Positions 8,362 to 18,723 of a stretch of DNA of 64,000 bases are shown piece after piece. Position 1 is the first letter of the stretch; each line of letters opens with the position of its first letter. The stretch spans positions 372,001 to 436,000 of the forward strand of contig NZ_JAQFFK010000001.1 in assembly GCF_027594145.1 (NCBI RefSeq), in the 5' to 3' direction. Under the pieces are notes generated by a model. The model was given only the letters and a program-made list of their open reading frames with translations. It was not told where the DNA came from and did no database searches. The DNA comes from Methanococcoides alaskense (lineage in GTDB: Archaea; Halobacteriota; Methanosarcinia; Methanosarcinales; Methanosarcinaceae). A program made the position numbers and the translations under genes.

Positions 8362-9234
8362 ATGAAACAGCTTACTATAATAAGCGGAAAAGGTGGCACA
8401 GGAAAGACTACTATTGCAGCAGCGTTTGCTTCGCTTGCAGAAAATGCTGTGATAGCTGATTGTGATGTGGATGCAGCCGATATGCACCTGATATTGAATC
8501 CGGAGATAATTGAAACAATAGACTTCTATGGTCTGAAGGAAGCCTATATTGATAGCTCCCTATGCATTCAATGTGGACTGTGCAAAGAGAATTGCAGGTT
8601 CGATGCAATTACTGATGATATCAAGGTCGATAGCTTCGAATGTGAGGGCTGTGGAGTATGTGCTCACATCTGTCCTGAAGGAGCTATAACGTTGGTCGAA
8701 AGAAAAGCAGGAGAAGCCTATCTTTCTGAAACCAGATTCGGACCGATGGCACATGCAAAGCTCAGTGTAGGAGAGGAAGCAAGTGGTAAACTGGTAGCGT
8801 TTGTAAGGGAAAAGGCCAGAGACCTTGCTGATAGATATGACAAAGAACTGATAATCATCGATGGTCCTCCTGGAACAGGGTGCTCTGTTATTGCTTCCAT
8901 TACCGGTGTTGATATGGTTGCAGTCGTAACCGAACCCAGCGTATCAGGAATTCATGATCTCGAACGGGTTCTGAGCGTAGCCGGCCACTTTAATATTCCG
9001 GCTGTGGTCTGCATAAACAGGTACGATATAAATGAAGAGAACACTCGCTTCATTGAAGATTATTGCAGGGATAACGGGATCGATGTTGTAGGAAAAATTC
9101 CTTTTAGCCGAATTCCGACCGAGGCAATGATCCAGGAAAAAACGGTGATGGAATATTCAGGTAATGAATTGTCAGGCGAGTTTTCAGAAAAACTAAATGA
9201 TATTTGGGAAAGCGTTATGAAAAGCCTGAACTGA
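8362..9234 (+). CDS. Second MinD-type ATPase with inserted double ferredoxin domain
   Basis: This 290-residue paralogue of the 7121 gene starts after GGAGAAATAAC. Walker A is SGKGGTGKTT. Two 4Fe-4S motifs (CIQCGLCKENC, CEGCGVCAHIC) lie at about residues 68-110, and IIDGPPGTGCSV follows. Tandem pairs of such ATPases are characteristic of ORP-type loci, where they may form a heterodimer. It is last in the rightward cluster; the convergent nadA follows. Confidence 0.85.
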   Translation: MKQLTIISGKGGTGKTTIAAAFASLAENAVIADCDVDAADMHLILNPEIIETIDFYGLKEAYIDSSLCIQCGLCKENCRFDAITDDIKVDSFECEGCGVCAHICPEGAITLVERKAGEAYLSETRFGPMAHAKLSVGEEASGKLVAFVREKARDLADRYDKELIIIDGPPGTGCSVIASITGVDMVAVVTEPSVSGIHDLERVLSVAGHFNIPAVVCINRYDINEENTRFIEDYCRDNGIDVVGKIPFSRIPTEAMIQEKTVMEYSGNELSGEFSEKLNDIWESVMKSLN

Positions 9235-9254
9235 AACATTTCCATGCTTCAGGC
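9224..9254. terminator. Inverted repeat between convergent genes
   Basis: GCCTGAA (9224-9230) and TTCAGGC (9248-9254) are perfect 7-bp arms spanning the stop of the MinD-type ATPase gene. The position between convergent genes suggests a terminator, but there is no strong T-run. Confidence 0.35.
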
Positions 9255-9271
9255 CATGCTTTCATATAATT

Positions 9272-10192
9272 TCACATAGTGCGTTTGACTGCAAGCATCC
9301 TGTCAAGCGCTTTCTTTGCTTTAAGCCTTGTATCTTCAGGTACAGTGATAACATACTGCATGTTCTCAAGAGCATCGAGGACGGATTCAAGAGTTGTTAT
9401 CTTCATGTTCGTACAGATGGTGAACTCGGAGACATAATAGAACTTCTTTTCCGGATTCTCTTTACTCAGCCTGTGAAGGAGTCCGTTCTCCGTACCTATG
9501 ATGAATTCCTTTGCATCGGACTTCTTTGCATAGTTCAACATACCGGTTGTGCTCAACACCTCATCAGCAAGGTCCAGAACTTCTGTGCGACATTCGGGGT
9601 GTGCCAGGAACAGTGCATCAGGATGTCCCTCTTTTGCTTTAATTACGTCATGGGCACGCATCTGGTGATGTGTGGGACAGAACCCATCCCATGCGTAGAT
9701 CTTCTTGTCCGTGAAACCTGCAACATAGTTTCCGAGGTTCTTGTCCGGGACAAAGATCACCTCATCTTCCTCAAGAGAGTTCACCACATCGATGGCATTG
9801 GCTGAGGTGCAGCAAATATCACTCTGTGCTTTTATCAGTGCAGATGAGTTCACATAGCACACAACAGCAGCATCAGGGTGTTTCTTCTTTTCATCATCAA
9901 GGGATATGACATCGACCATCTCAGCCATGGGGCACCCTGCTTCCTTTTCAGGAAGGAGCACTGTCTTTTCCGGACTGAGGATGGCCGCACTCTCCCCCAT
10001 GAAATCAACACCACAGAATACGATCACATCTGCATCCGAATTGACCACCTGCTGGCTCAATCCCAGGGAATCGCCTGTAAAATCTGCAATGTCCTGCACT
10101 TCGGGACGTTGATAGTTATGAGCAAGAATAACTGCATTAAGTTCTGTTTTTAATTTATTGATCCTTTCAATGATCTCTTTCATGTCCTGCAT
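9272..10192 (-). CDS. nadA: Quinolinate synthase NadA
   Basis: This 306-residue enzyme condenses iminoaspartate with dihydroxyacetone phosphate to quinolinate in NAD synthesis. It uses a 4Fe-4S cluster bound by three conserved cysteines. Family motifs are visible: [49 protein letters not shown] and a late TICTNMK. The start at 10192 follows GGTGAG; a longer frame to 10216 is less likely. No nadB/nadC neighbour is present. It is convergent with the MinD cluster and divergent from the copper chaperone gene. Confidence 0.93.
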   Translation of the reverse strand: MQDMKEIIERINKLKTELNAVILAHNYQRPEVQDIADFTGDSLGLSQQVVNSDADVIVFCGVDFMGESAAILSPEKTVLLPEKEAGCPMAEMVDVISLDDEKKKHPDAAVVCYVNSSALIKAQSDICCTSANAIDVVNSLEEDEVIFVPDKNLGNYVAGFTDKKIYAWDGFCPTHHQMRAHDVIKAKEGHPDALFLAHPECRTEVLDLADEVLSTTGMLNYAKKSDAKEFIIGTENGLLHRLSKENPEKKFYYVSEFTICTNMKITTLESVLDALENMQYVITVPEDTRLKAKKALDRMLAVKRTM

Positions 10193-10307
10193 ATTCTCAC
10201 CATGTAAATATCGCATATTGAGCTATATCAATCTTACCTAAATTTTATATAATTTATTTAATTTTATCGTCGTAGTCTATTTAGATCAAATAAGCGATAA
10301 TACGTTA

Positions 10308-10324
10308 TGTTAACACTGTTAACA
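10308..10324. promoter_or_regulatory. Perfect 17-bp dyad, candidate operator between nadA and copZ-like gene
   Basis: TGTTAACA and TGTTAACA flank a single C; the arms are exact reverse complements. It sits in the 234-bp divergent intergenic region. A closely matching dyad (TTAACAATGTTAACA) lies upstream of the peroxiredoxin gene at 29736-29750. Confidence 0.4.
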
Positions 10325-10426
10325 GACGATTGTAGATATTTGTTACTTTAAGTAATTAACGGCAGCATAAAATATTGCATAAGTATAAATTATTGTAAAA
10401 CCCTCTTAATTTTGGGAGTGAAATAA

Positions 10427-10630
10427 ATGGTAGAGACCAAAATAAAAGTTGAAGGCATGTCATGTGGACATTGCAAGATGCATGTTACAGAAGCAATATC
10501 TGGGGTTGCAGGAGTTTCATCCGTAGATGTCGATCTCGACAAAGGTGAAGCTAAAGTCTCCTATGATGAAAATGCAACGGACATCGATGCTATTAAAAAA
10601 GCTGTGAACGATTCCGGATACAAGGCTTAA
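10427..10630 (+). CDS. Heavy-metal-associated domain protein (copper chaperone, CopZ-like)
   Basis: This 67-residue single HMA domain has the metal motif GMSCGHC near residue 11 and the usual ferredoxin-like beta-alpha-beta pattern ending in NDSGYKA. It would carry Cu(I) to the CopA ATPase encoded just downstream. GGGAGTG precedes the ATG. A terminator hairpin directly after it suggests partly independent, higher expression than copA. Confidence 0.9.
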   Translation: MVETKIKVEGMSCGHCKMHVTEAISGVAGVSSVDVDLDKGEAKVSYDENATDIDAIKKAVNDSGYKA

Positions 10631-10661
10631 GGCCTTATCTTTTTATTATTTTTTTATGCTG
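10622..10661 (+). terminator. Hairpin plus T-rich tract after copper chaperone
   Basis: AAGGC (10622-10626) pairs with GCCTT (10632-10636) and is followed by a T-rich tract to about 10656. The hairpin overlaps the stop codon. Confidence 0.55.
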
Positions 10662-10714
10662 CACGATAAGCAGTATTTCAGACAGAAATATCCTATTAAC
10701 AATGGTGCAACAAC

Positions 10715-13543
10715 ATGGAAGCTAAGATAGATGTTCTTGGAATGACATGTATGCATTGTCATGAGAGGGTTACAAAAGCCATCTCCTCGCTTGAAGGCGT
10801 GGAAAGTGTCGATGTAAGTCTTGAAGAGAACAATGCGACCGTCATTTTCGATCCTGAAAAGGTCAGCCTTGAAGAGATCAAACAGGCAATTCTCGGTTTA
10901 GGTTATGAGGTAGGGAAGAATGATAATTCTGGAATCCCGGATGATCTGGCAGAGGACACAGAAAAGAGCGAAATGGGGGACACGGTCGATGCAGAGGGTA
11001 AAAGCACGGTACATTCAGCACCCGTTGAGCTTCTTAAGAAGAATGATGAGAAAGCAACTGAGGCAGCAGCTAAGAAGCCTGTGGAAACTACGTTGAAAGT
11101 TACAGGCATGACCTGTGCTGCCTGTGCTATTCGCATAGAAGATGCCCTGAAGAAACAACCCGGTGTGCTATCTGCAACGGTCAACCTTCCTCTTGAGAAA
11201 GCTTCTGTCACTTATGATCCACAGCTATTCACAACGGACAAGCTGGAAAAAACAGTTGAAGATACCGGGTATGGGATACTTAAAGATGAGATGGCCTTTG
11301 ATGTTGGGGGTATGACATGTGCTGCCTGTGCCACAAATATTGAACGTGCCCTCAAGAAGCTTGATGGCGTAAGCGATGCAAGTGTGAACTTCCCCATGTC
11401 CACTGCACGTGCCAAATATGATCCCGACAAGGTTTCAGCAGCAGATATGCTCAAAGCCATTGAAGAAATAGGTTATACCGCATCTGTGAAAACGGAAGGA
11501 AGTCCTCTTGATCGCGAAAGAGCTGCAAGGGACACGAAGATGACACATCAGAGGAGCAATCTGATCATTGCCGTTCTGCTTACCATCCCGATCGCCCTTG
11601 GAGGAATGAGTGCAGGATTTCCACAATATCTCTATTTTGTCCCACCCATATTTGCCGACAGGATGGTACTTTTCATCCTTACGACCATCGTAATGGCCTT
11701 CCCTGGACGCCAGTACTTCGTTGGTGCCTATAAGGGTCTGAGACATGGTTCTGCTGATATGAACCTGCTGATAGCCACCGGTACCGGTGCTGCATATACT
11801 ATCAGCGTGGTTACCAGCTTCATTGATCTTGGACCAGGATACCAGCACACTTTCTTTGAGACGGCTGCCATGCTGATCACTTTCATAACGTTCGGCCGCT
11901 ACCTTGAAGCAAAGGCAAGGGGCAGGACATCCGAAGCTATCAGGAAGCTCATAGGGTTGCAGGCAAGGACTGCACGTGTGATAAGGAACGATGAAGAGAT
12001 CGAAGTGGCTGTGGAGGATGTTGTTGCAGGTGACATCGTAGTTGTCAGGCCTGGTGAAAAACTTCCAGTAGATGGTGTCGTTGTGGAAGGAACATCTTCA
12101 ATAGATGAATCCATGATAACCGGTGAAAGCATCCCTGTGGAGAAGAATGCCGGAGATACTGTAATAGGTGCAACGGTCAATGCCACGGGTTCCTTTAAGT
12201 TCAAGGCTACCAAGGTGGGCGCTGATACAGCACTTGCACAGATAATCAAGCTTGTGGAAGATGCCCAGACATCAAAAGCACCCATTCAGAGAGTAGCGGA
12301 CTTTGTGGCTGGAAGGTTCATCGTTGCCGTAATTACGATCGCTGTCCTCTCATTCCTGTTCTGGTTCTTTATCGGGTACGGTCTATATGATGTTGGCCAG
12401 TATTCAGTGATATCCAGTCCGTTCCTGTTCTCACTTCTTATCGGTATAACAGTTCTTGTGATATCCTGTCCCTGTGCTGTAGGGCTTGCGACACCTGTGG
12501 CTATCATGGTAGGTACCGGTAAAGGCGCTGAGAACGGTATTCTCATCAAAGGCGGCGAAGCGCTTGAGGTAACCCGGAAGATAGGCACCATAGTGTTCGA
12601 TAAGACCGGCACCCTCACCGAAGGAAAGCCGGTGCTCACAGACGTGATGACATTTGGTGATCACTCAAGAGATGATGTCCTCTCTCTTGCAGCAACGGCT
12701 GAGAAGGGTTCGGAACATCCACTTGGTGAGGCTATCGTAAATGGGGCTGTGGATGGGAATGTTGATATACTGGATACCACCGAATTCGATTCAATTCCGG
12801 GTCACGGAGTCACTGCTACCATCGATGGACGGAAAGTACTTCTTGGCACCCGCAAGCTCATGGCCGATAACAATGTCAATGTATCCGGCATGAGTGACGA
12901 TCTTGAAGAGCTTGAACATCAGGGCAAGACCGCCATGCTGGTCTCAGCCGATGGTGATGCTATTGGTATCGTTGCAGTTGCCGATACCCTGAAAGAGAAC
13001 TCAGTTCAAGCTGTTTCCAAACTCAGGGATATGGGAATTGAGGTCGTGATGATGACCGGTGATAACAGCAGGACAGCATCTGCCATAGCTTCGGAAGCTG
13101 GTATCGACCGTGTTCTTTCCGAAGTGTTGCCTGAAGACAAAGCGGCTGAGGTGAAGAAGCTTCAGAAAGAGAACAAGATCGTTGCAATGGTCGGTGACGG
13201 CATCAACGATGCTCCTGCACTCACGCAGGCAGACGTTGGTATTGCCATGGGTGCCGGAACAGATGTGGCCATGGAATCCGCACAGATAGTGCTTATCAGG
13301 AACGATCTCCTTGATGTTGTGGCCTCACTGAAGTTAAGCCGGCTTACCATGAGGAAGATCAAGCAGAACCTGTTCTGGGCTTTCGGATACAATAGTCTTG
13401 GTATTCCAATAGCTGCAGGAATTCTATATCCTGTGTTCCATCAGGTACTTGTCACTCCGGCAATGGCAGCAGCGTTCATGGCTATGAGCTCTGTCTCGGT
13501 TGTGACGAACTCCCTGCTGATGAAGAGAAGCAGAATAAAATAA
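10715..13543 (+). CDS. copA: Cu(+)-exporting P1B-type ATPase with three N-terminal HMA domains
   Basis: This 942-residue membrane ATPase has three HMA domains with CxxC pairs at C12/C15, C134/C137 and C202/C205. An unusual acidic/Lys/Ala-rich linker (about residues 70-120) separates the first from the second. The transport motif is CPC (C585-C587), the phosphorylated Asp is D629 in DKTGT, TGES marks the actuator domain and GDGINDAP the hinge. It exports Cu(I). It sits 84 bp after the chaperone gene, forming a copper-homeostasis pair. Three HMA domains is more than the one or two usual in prokaryotic CopA. Confidence 0.94.
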   Translation: MEAKIDVLGMTCMHCHERVTKAISSLEGVESVDVSLEENNATVIFDPEKVSLEEIKQAILGLGYEVGKNDNSGIPDDLAEDTEKSEMGDTVDAEGKSTVHSAPVELLKKNDEKATEAAAKKPVETTLKVTGMTCAACAIRIEDALKKQPGVLSATVNLPLEKASVTYDPQLFTTDKLEKTVEDTGYGILKDEMAFDVGGMTCAACATNIERALKKLDGVSDASVNFPMSTARAKYDPDKVSAADMLKAIEEIGYTASVKTEGSPLDRERAARDTKMTHQRSNLIIAVLLTIPIALGGMSAGFPQYLYFVPPIFADRMVLFILTTIVMAFPGRQYFVGAYKGLRHGSADMNLLIATGTGAAYTISVVTSFIDLGPGYQHTFFETAAMLITFITFGRYLEAKARGRTSEAIRKLIGLQARTARVIRNDEEIEVAVEDVVAGDIVVVRPGEKLPVDGVVVEGTSSIDESMITGESIPVEKNAGDTVIGATVNATGSFKFKATKVGADTALAQIIKLVEDAQTSKAPIQRVADFVAGRFIVAVITIAVLSFLFWFFIGYGLYDVGQYSVISSPFLFSLLIGITVLVISCPCAVGLATPVAIMVGTGKGAENGILIKGGEALEVTRKIGTIVFDKTGTLTEGKPVLTDVMTFGDHSRDDVLSLAATAEKGSEHPLGEAIVNGAVDGNVDILDTTEFDSIPGHGVTATIDGRKVLLGTRKLMADNNVNVSGMSDDLEELEHQGKTAMLVSADGDAIGIVAVADTLKENSVQAVSKLRDMGIEVVMMTGDNSRTASAIASEAGIDRVLSEVLPEDKAAEVKKLQKENKIVAMVGDGINDAPALTQADVGIAMGAGTDVAMESAQIVLIRNDLLDVVASLKLSRLTMRKIKQNLFWAFGYNSLGIPIAAGILYPVFHQVLVTPAMAAAFMAMSSVSVVTNSLLMKRSRIK

Positions 13544-13554
13544 TTTCCTTTTAA

Positions 13555-13602
13555 GAAGAGGCATTCGCAGCAATATTTTTGTTGTTGTAGAAATGCCTCT
13601 TC
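13555..13602 (+). terminator. 11-bp inverted repeat downstream of copA
   Basis: GAAGAGGCATT (13555-13565) and AATGCCTCTTC (13592-13602) are perfectly complementary with a 26-base T-rich loop. It probably marks the 3' end of the copA transcript; there is no T-run directly after the stem. Confidence 0.45.
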
Positions 13603-13644
13603 ATGCCATTATTTAATGTTTGGTCTTTCCGGGATGTATCGGTT

Positions 13645-14127
13645 TCACATAATTTCTATATATACCACGCATACACTTTCCGTTGAGACACTGTCGATCT
13701 TGTTTTGAGATACATCGTATAGATATATCCTTAACATCAACTCATTCCCATCTTCTGAATACACATCCCAGCCTGATCCCAAGTCATCTGAGATAGACAA
13801 GACCTGATCGTCTACAAAATCACCGTTCCTGGAAACCTCCAGCCACACCTTTTTGCCCTCAACATCGATCTGCCTTGGAATGAGATTATAATTATCCGGC
13901 AGTTTGAATGTCTCACCAGTACTTAGAACGTATCTATCGGAGAAGGAGAATGTCTGCTCCCCAAATACCTCATGTGGGAAGGTCTCTTCCACATGCTGTT
14001 CCGAAAAATCCTTCAAATATTTTGACGGGATAAAGTTTGCTGAAAGTATCAGTGATGAAATGAATATAACGATGAGAATAGATGTTAGAATAAGTATATT
14101 GCCCATTTTTTTTGAAGTTTTGTCCAT
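13645..14127 (-). CDS. Membrane-anchored protein with S-layer (DUF1608-like) segment
   Basis: This 160-residue protein has one N-terminal membrane segment (about residues 9-30, ILILTSILIVIFISSLIL) and an extracellular remainder. The stretch around residues 75-105 (LIPRQIDVEGKKVWLEVSR, then GDFVDDQVLS) resembles the repeated domain of the Methanosarcinales S-layer tile protein family, recalled rather than searched. It is much shorter than an S-layer protein (600+ residues), so it may be an accessory or degenerate single-domain member. No clear ribosome site is visible. Confidence 0.5.
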   Translation of the reverse strand: MDKTSKKMGNILILTSILIVIFISSLILSANFIPSKYLKDFSEQHVEETFPHEVFGEQTFSFSDRYVLSTGETFKLPDNYNLIPRQIDVEGKKVWLEVSRNGDFVDDQVLSISDDLGSGWDVYSEDGNELMLRIYLYDVSQNKIDSVSTESVCVVYIEIM

Positions 14128-14493
14128 GATTGCAATTGAACCCCCATAAAATATACCTATAAGGTACTTTAAAAAAACATATGCTGTAGTATAAAAATAT
14201 TTTGGAATTAAAATGTGTATTTTGATGCTAAATTTAGATTATGAGTAATGTCGGTAGCAGTGATCATAAAACTCCTCTGGTCGTTTTACTAAGGTCTGGT
14301 AACCGTCTAAAAGTTACTTCCAAGTACCAGTTAAACTGGCTAATGCCCTTTTTTTTCAATTTTGATCAGGTACTTCAAATATTCTGATAACTACGGATTG
14401 ATTCGAAGTTTAGACAATTCTTTAATAAGTGTAGCTCCTATTGGAACATGTCGAAAGACGCTCACCATCATCAAATCATAAAGGAGAATCGAT
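14128..14493. other. 366-bp intergenic stretch
   Basis: No coding frame is supported. It contains the perfect dyad CCAGTT-A-AACTGG at 14327-14339 followed nine bases later by eight T, which could be a short terminator or an operator. The Shine-Dalgarno site of the next gene (AAAGGAGAATCG) is at its right end. Confidence 0.4.
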
Positions 14494-15885
14494 ATGAAAA
14501 AATATTTTGCATTTATGTCAATTGGCCTATTGTTGCTCAGTTTGACAGCAATAACAGTTGCCATTGCTGCCCCTGAAACTACAGCAGCAGAACCGGAATT
14601 GTTTGCCGAACCCATGTTAATAGCTGAACCCGTGCTAATATCCGAACCTACACTGATAGCTGAAAAGATCGCTGCAGATGGATATTATCAGGACATGTTA
14701 TATCCTGAAATTGAAAAAGAGATAGTTCCTCTACTTGTTGACCCTGGATATTCCTATCTTAGAATAAAGCCAGGAGAGTCAGATGAAATGACTGTCGTGC
14801 TTTTCAATCATGGTAAAGAGCCACTAACACTTGAGCCTTATATTGCACCAAAGGTATTCAGTGACAACATGCTTGATGAGGACTGGGTTACTATCTCACC
14901 TGCAAAGGCTGAACTGAAGAGCGGGGAAAAGCAGGAGTTCACTATCAAGGTCTCAGTTCCTGAGGATGCTGCACTTGACAATTATGATGCAAACGTTTTC
15001 TTCAGCGATCTCGAAGGGGATGTTGCAGCTTTGTATCCTGGTTATAATGGTGCACTTGAGCTTTCAGTGAACGTCTGGTTGCCACCAAATGTACAGATAT
15101 TCAATTCATACATCAATGACCGTGTGGAAGCAGGTTCTGAGTATGAATATGTGATCAAACTCAAGAACGTTGCTGAAAAGGCAATTTCCATCAACCCTGA
15201 ATTCGAGGTAAGTGAGGATGATTGGTATGGATACAATGCACAGGTCTCTCTTGATGAGAAGGACGTGACCATCACAGCACCCTCTGTTATCAAGGCAGGA
15301 GAAAAGACCACTGTGACAGTAAAGGTCAGAGTTCCAGCTGATGCGGAAGGAAATCTCAATGGCAGGATCAACCTGAACATCGATGACAGGACAATGAATG
15401 AATGGAGCCAGAAGGTTAGCATCAACCTCGATGTCTGGCAACAGCCAGAAGACCCGTTCACAACAAGCTTTGTTGCAAGGACAGATGATCCGGTGACCCT
15501 CAAGATAATCTCAAGGGATTATAATTATGGTGGCAGCAGTACATCTTCTACAGCACCTTCTTTCGATGTCGTGTTGAAGAACGCTGATGGTCAGGTAAAG
15601 TCGGTCCTTATCAGTACAGGCCACAGTAGCACTGTCAGTCTTTCACAGCAATCTCCTATCTATTATGGAATTGCAATGGATGAGGCAAGGGATAGAGCTA
15701 TGAGCGAGATGCCTGTTTCAAGCGATGATCAGGATGATGAGCAATTCAATGTTTATCAGCAGGGATCAACAACATATACAGAAGTCTATCTTGCTGATGG
15801 TGCTGTTGGAGAATGGACACTTGAGATAATGCCTCACAACACCGAGAATTTTGAATATTCTGTCAACATCGGTCCTGTTGATTGA
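14494..15885 (+). CDS. Secreted surface protein with Ig/NEW3-like domains
   Basis: This 463-residue protein has a signal peptide (MKKYFAFMSIGLLLLSLTA, cleavage near residues 25-30). A short spacer contains four hexapeptide repeats (LFAEPM, LIAEPV, LISEPT, LIAEKI). Beta-rich domains follow, of the type found in archaeal S-layer-associated proteins (LKSGEKQEFTIKVSVPEDA and IKAGEKTTVTVKVRVPADA mark two related units). There is no C-terminal membrane helix, so it is either released or held by other surface proteins. Function is unknown. A hairpin terminator follows. Confidence 0.6.
   Translation: MKKYFAFMSIGLLLLSLTAITVAIAAPETTAAEPELFAEPMLIAEPVLISEPTLIAEKIAADGYYQDMLYPEIEKEIVPLLVDPGYSYLRIKPGESDEMTVVLFNHGKEPLTLEPYIAPKVFSDNMLDEDWVTISPAKAELKSGEKQEFTIKVSVPEDAALDNYDANVFFSDLEGDVAALYPGYNGALELSVNVWLPPNVQIFNSYINDRVEAGSEYEYVIKLKNVAEKAISINPEFEVSEDDWYGYNAQVSLDEKDVTITAPSVIKAGEKTTVTVKVRVPADAEGNLNGRINLNIDDRTMNEWSQKVSINLDVWQQPEDPFTTSFVARTDDPVTLKIISRDYNYGGSSTSSTAPSFDVVLKNADGQVKSVLISTGHSSTVSLSQQSPIYYGIAMDEARDRAMSEMPVSSDDQDDEQFNVYQQGSTTYTEVYLADGAVGEWTLEIMPHNTENFEYSVNIGPVD
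14599..14670 (+). repeat. Four 18-bp repeats encoding a hexapeptide spacer
   Basis: The repeats encode L-[FI]-[AS]-E-[PK]-x four times just after the signal peptide, giving a regular Glu/Pro rod that may project the protein from the surface or be a repeat-expansion hot spot. Confidence 0.75.
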
Positions 15886-15898
15886 ATATATTTTCATT

Positions 15899-15937
15899 GT
15901 GTCATGTGCTAACATGGCACTCAATACCTTTTTTTAC
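15899..15937 (+). terminator. Hairpin with T-run after the secreted protein
   Basis: GTGTCATG (15899-15906) pairs with CATGGCAC (15913-15920), with one wobble pair, followed by a T-run at about 15929-15936. Confidence 0.6.
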
Positions 15938-16059
15938 TTCTTCTTTTAACATCACAGCAGATAATGATATAATATATCAATGCTGAAAGTTCAGTGCCTA
16001 TATTAAAAGAATTGTCGTCTTGCAAGCATTTTTTGTAACGGCTCTAATAAGTTGATAAC

Positions 16060-16614
16060 ATGCAGGAAAAAATAATCGAAATCGCATCACGTCTATCCGA
16101 ATTGCGCGAATTATCCGACATAGGTTTTGAGGCCATGGCTGAGAAGCTCGATATCTCTGTGGATACTTACAAACACTATGATTCCGGGGAATCTGATATT
16201 CCTGCAAGCATGCTGTTTGAGATTTCACAGATACTCAATGTGGATCTGGGACTTCTTCTTACGGGAGAGGAACCGCGCATGCATATCTTTGCGGTCAACC
16301 GAAAAGGCAAAGGTACTGAAGTGGAAAGAAGGGCGGATTACAATTACCAGAACCTTGCCTCGAACTTTGTTCATAAAAAGGCAGAACCTTTCATTGTCAG
16401 TGTAGATCCGCGTTCAGATGCTAATACTCCTTCCATGAACTCTCATCCTGGACAGGAATTTGATTATGTGATAAGCGGCAAGCTCAAGGTCTGGATACAT
16501 GACAATGAGATCCTCCTTGAGGAAGGCGATTCAATTTATTTCGATTCCAGCTTCGTTCATGCAATGGAAGCGGTTGGAGATGAACCAGCAAAGTTCCTTG
16601 CAATGGTTCTCTGA
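16060..16614 (+). CDS. XRE-family regulator with C-terminal cupin domain
   Basis: This 184-residue protein has an N-terminal HTH_3 DNA-binding domain (about residues 5-65, [21 protein letters not shown]) and a C-terminal cupin_2 domain (about 110-184) with [14 protein letters not shown] and [17 protein letters not shown]. Such proteins sense a small molecule through the cupin and control adjacent metabolic genes. Only 52 bp separate it from the acyl-CoA synthetase gene, so it probably regulates that gene and the vor operon, possibly in response to a carboxylic acid or CoA ester. Confidence 0.85.
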   Translation: MQEKIIEIASRLSELRELSDIGFEAMAEKLDISVDTYKHYDSGESDIPASMLFEISQILNVDLGLLLTGEEPRMHIFAVNRKGKGTEVERRADYNYQNLASNFVHKKAEPFIVSVDPRSDANTPSMNSHPGQEFDYVISGKLKVWIHDNEILLEEGDSIYFDSSFVHAMEAVGDEPAKFLAMVL

Positions 16615-16666
16615 TAGTTTTGCTATCTGAACCTTATTTATTTTTATATAGAAAACGGGTGTAAAT

Positions 16667-18340
16667 ATGTCATCTTTATTGGAAGAATATGTCTCACGTA
16701 CAGATTTCGGATCGTATGAGGATTTTAAAGAAAATTTCAAGATCAACATTCCTGAAAATTTCAATTTCGCATACGATGTCGTCGACAGATATGCAATGGA
16801 ACAGCCTGATAAAAGAGCACTTGTCTGGTGTGATGATAACGGCAATGAACTGGTCTATACCTTCAAGGACCTGAAACACTATAGTGACAAAGCTGCCAAT
16901 CTGTTCAAAAAATACGGCATCGAAAAAGGTGATGTTGTTATGCTGACCCTTAAAGGCCGATATGAGTTCTGGATATGTATCCTCGCTCTGCATAAGATCG
17001 GTGCGATCACCCTTCCTGCAACGCATATGCTGACCACCAAAGATGTCACATACCGTATCGAAATTTCCAATATAAAGATGGTAGTCAGTGCAGATGATGA
17101 AGGGTTGATGGGATATATCGATGAAGGTCACAAAGGCTATGAGGACATCCTGCTCCACAAGGCATCTCTGAGCGGAGGACGTGAAGGCTGGCTGGATTTC
17201 ACAAAGGAACTTGAGGAAGCTTCTGATGAGTTTACACGTCCGGAAGGAGATGCTGCTACAAAGAACGAGGATATTGCATTGCTTTATTTCTCCTCAGGTA
17301 CCACAGGATTGCCAAAAATGGTGCAGCACGATTTTGCATATCCTCTCGGACATATCATCACTGCGAAGTACTGGCAGAACGTCCAAGATGATGGTCTGCA
17401 CCTTACCGTTGCTGATTCCGGCTGGGCAAAGTGTGTATGGGGTAAGCTCTACGGGCAGTGGTTAAGCGGAACTGCGGTCTTTGTATATGATTATGAGCGC
17501 TTTGATGCTAAGAACATGCTTAACTTTGCAAGCAAGTATGGAGTAACGACCTTCTGTGCACCTCCGACGATCTATCGTTTCCTGATCAAGGAAGACCTTT
17601 CACAATATGATTTCAGCAGTCTCGAATATTGTGTTGTGGCAGGCGAGCCTCTTAATCCTGAAGTTTATGAGAGGTTCCTGGAGTTCACCGGACTTAAGCT
17701 TATGGAAGGCTTCGGTCAGACCGAGAGCATTGTAAGCATTGCTACTTATCCGTGGATGGAACCTAAACCCGGTTCAATGGGCAAGCCTTCTCCTGAATAC
17801 GATATCGAGCTTTTGAACTTTGATGGTGAGGTATGTGATTTCGGAGAAGAGGGCGAGATCGTTATCAATACCTCAAAAGGAAAGCCAGTAGGTTTGTTTG
17901 CTGGATATCGTTCTGATGAAAAGAAGACTAACGAGGTCTGGCATGATGGTTATTACCATACCGGAGATATGGCCTGGAAGGACGAGGATGGTTATTTCTG
18001 GTTCGTTGGCAGGTCCGATGATATTATAAAGAGCTCCGGTTACAAGATCGGACCTTTCGAGGTCGAGAGCGCTTTGATAGAACATCCAGCTGTACTTGAA
18101 TGTGCCATAACAGGTGTACCTGATGACACAAGAGGGCAGATCGTCAAAGCTACAATAGTTCTTACAAAAGGCTATGAAGCAAGCGAGGTATTGAAGAAAG
18201 AACTTCAGGACCACGTCAAGAAGGCTACTGCACCTTACAAGTATCCACGTGCTGTGGACTTCGTTGATGAGCTTCCCAAGACCATCAGCGGCAAGATCAG
18301 GCGTGTTGAGATACGCGATCATGATGAAGGAAAGAACTGA
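16667..18340 (+). CDS. Acyl-CoA synthetase (AMP-forming, medium/branched-chain type)
   Basis: This 557-residue member of the ANL adenylate-forming superfamily activates a carboxylic acid to acyl-AMP, then acyl-CoA. The ATP-binding P-loop motif is [12 protein letters not shown], the adenylate motif is GFGQTES, the hinge is [16 protein letters not shown], and the catalytic Lys lies in [10 protein letters not shown] near the C-terminus. It resembles the Methanosarcina acyl-CoA synthetase reported to prefer 2-methylbutyrate-type substrates. Placed between an XRE-cupin regulator and vorCBA, it probably feeds isobutyryl-, 2-methylbutyryl- or isovaleryl-CoA to the oxidoreductase. Confidence 0.85.
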   Translation: MSSLLEEYVSRTDFGSYEDFKENFKINIPENFNFAYDVVDRYAMEQPDKRALVWCDDNGNELVYTFKDLKHYSDKAANLFKKYGIEKGDVVMLTLKGRYEFWICILALHKIGAITLPATHMLTTKDVTYRIEISNIKMVVSADDEGLMGYIDEGHKGYEDILLHKASLSGGREGWLDFTKELEEASDEFTRPEGDAATKNEDIALLYFSSGTTGLPKMVQHDFAYPLGHIITAKYWQNVQDDGLHLTVADSGWAKCVWGKLYGQWLSGTAVFVYDYERFDAKNMLNFASKYGVTTFCAPPTIYRFLIKEDLSQYDFSSLEYCVVAGEPLNPEVYERFLEFTGLKLMEGFGQTESIVSIATYPWMEPKPGSMGKPSPEYDIELLNFDGEVCDFGEEGEIVINTSKGKPVGLFAGYRSDEKKTNEVWHDGYYHTGDMAWKDEDGYFWFVGRSDDIIKSSGYKIGPFEVESALIEHPAVLECAITGVPDDTRGQIVKATIVLTKGYEASEVLKKELQDHVKKATAPYKYPRAVDFVDELPKTISGKIRRVEIRDHDEGKN

Positions 18341-18355
18341 TTAAGAGCATAGAAC

Positions 18356-18393
18356 GTTTCAGGACTATAATAGTTCCTGAAACATATTTAAAT
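18356..18393. promoter_or_regulatory. Dyad next to the vor TATA box
   Basis: GTTTCAGGA (18356-18364) and TCCTGAAAC (18375-18383) are exact 9-bp arms, directly followed by a TATA-like ATATTTAAATA. The dyad could be a repressor/activator site for vorCBA or the terminator of the synthetase gene. The same half-site (TTTCAGG/CCTGAAA) recurs upstream of the nitroreductase at 45551-45577. Confidence 0.45.
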
Positions 18394-18458
18394 ACTCGAA
18401 TGATCCAATGGATAAATCTTTTATTTACAGTTTATCTATTTACCCAGAGGTTGATATC

Positions 18459-18701
18459 ATGTCTGAAAATAGTGAAAATATGAAACCTTATCCACAACTT
18501 AACAATCTTGAATGTAAAGGCTGTGAAAGATGCATTCCCGCATGTCCAAAAAGTGTTCTGTTCATGAGTGAACAGATCAATGAACGCGGTTATCGTTATG
18601 TTGAATACAAGGGAGAAGGCTGTATAGGATGTGGAAATTGCTACTACACCTGTCCTGAAACGCTGGCTATTGAAGTGCATATCCCTATTAAGGAAGAATA
18701 A
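18459..18701 (+). CDS. vorC: 2-oxoacid:ferredoxin oxidoreductase ferredoxin subunit (VorC)
   Basis: This 80-residue 2x[4Fe-4S] ferredoxin has motifs [11 protein letters not shown] and [11 protein letters not shown]. It passes electrons from the TPP centre of VorA/VorB to external ferredoxin. The start at 18459 follows GAGGTTGATATC; a longer frame from 18408 lacks a ribosome site. It is first of three tightly spaced genes in the order C-B-A known from Methanothermobacter ketoisovalerate oxidoreductase. Confidence 0.85.
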   Translation: MSENSENMKPYPQLNNLECKGCERCIPACPKSVLFMSEQINERGYRYVEYKGEGCIGCGNCYYTCPETLAIEVHIPIKEE

Positions 18702-18723
18702 GCCCGGAAAGTGAGGTAAAATT

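Noticed and set aside
10520-11848. Antisense frames across copA
   Set aside because: They mirror the strong copA frame on the other strand and have no motifs.
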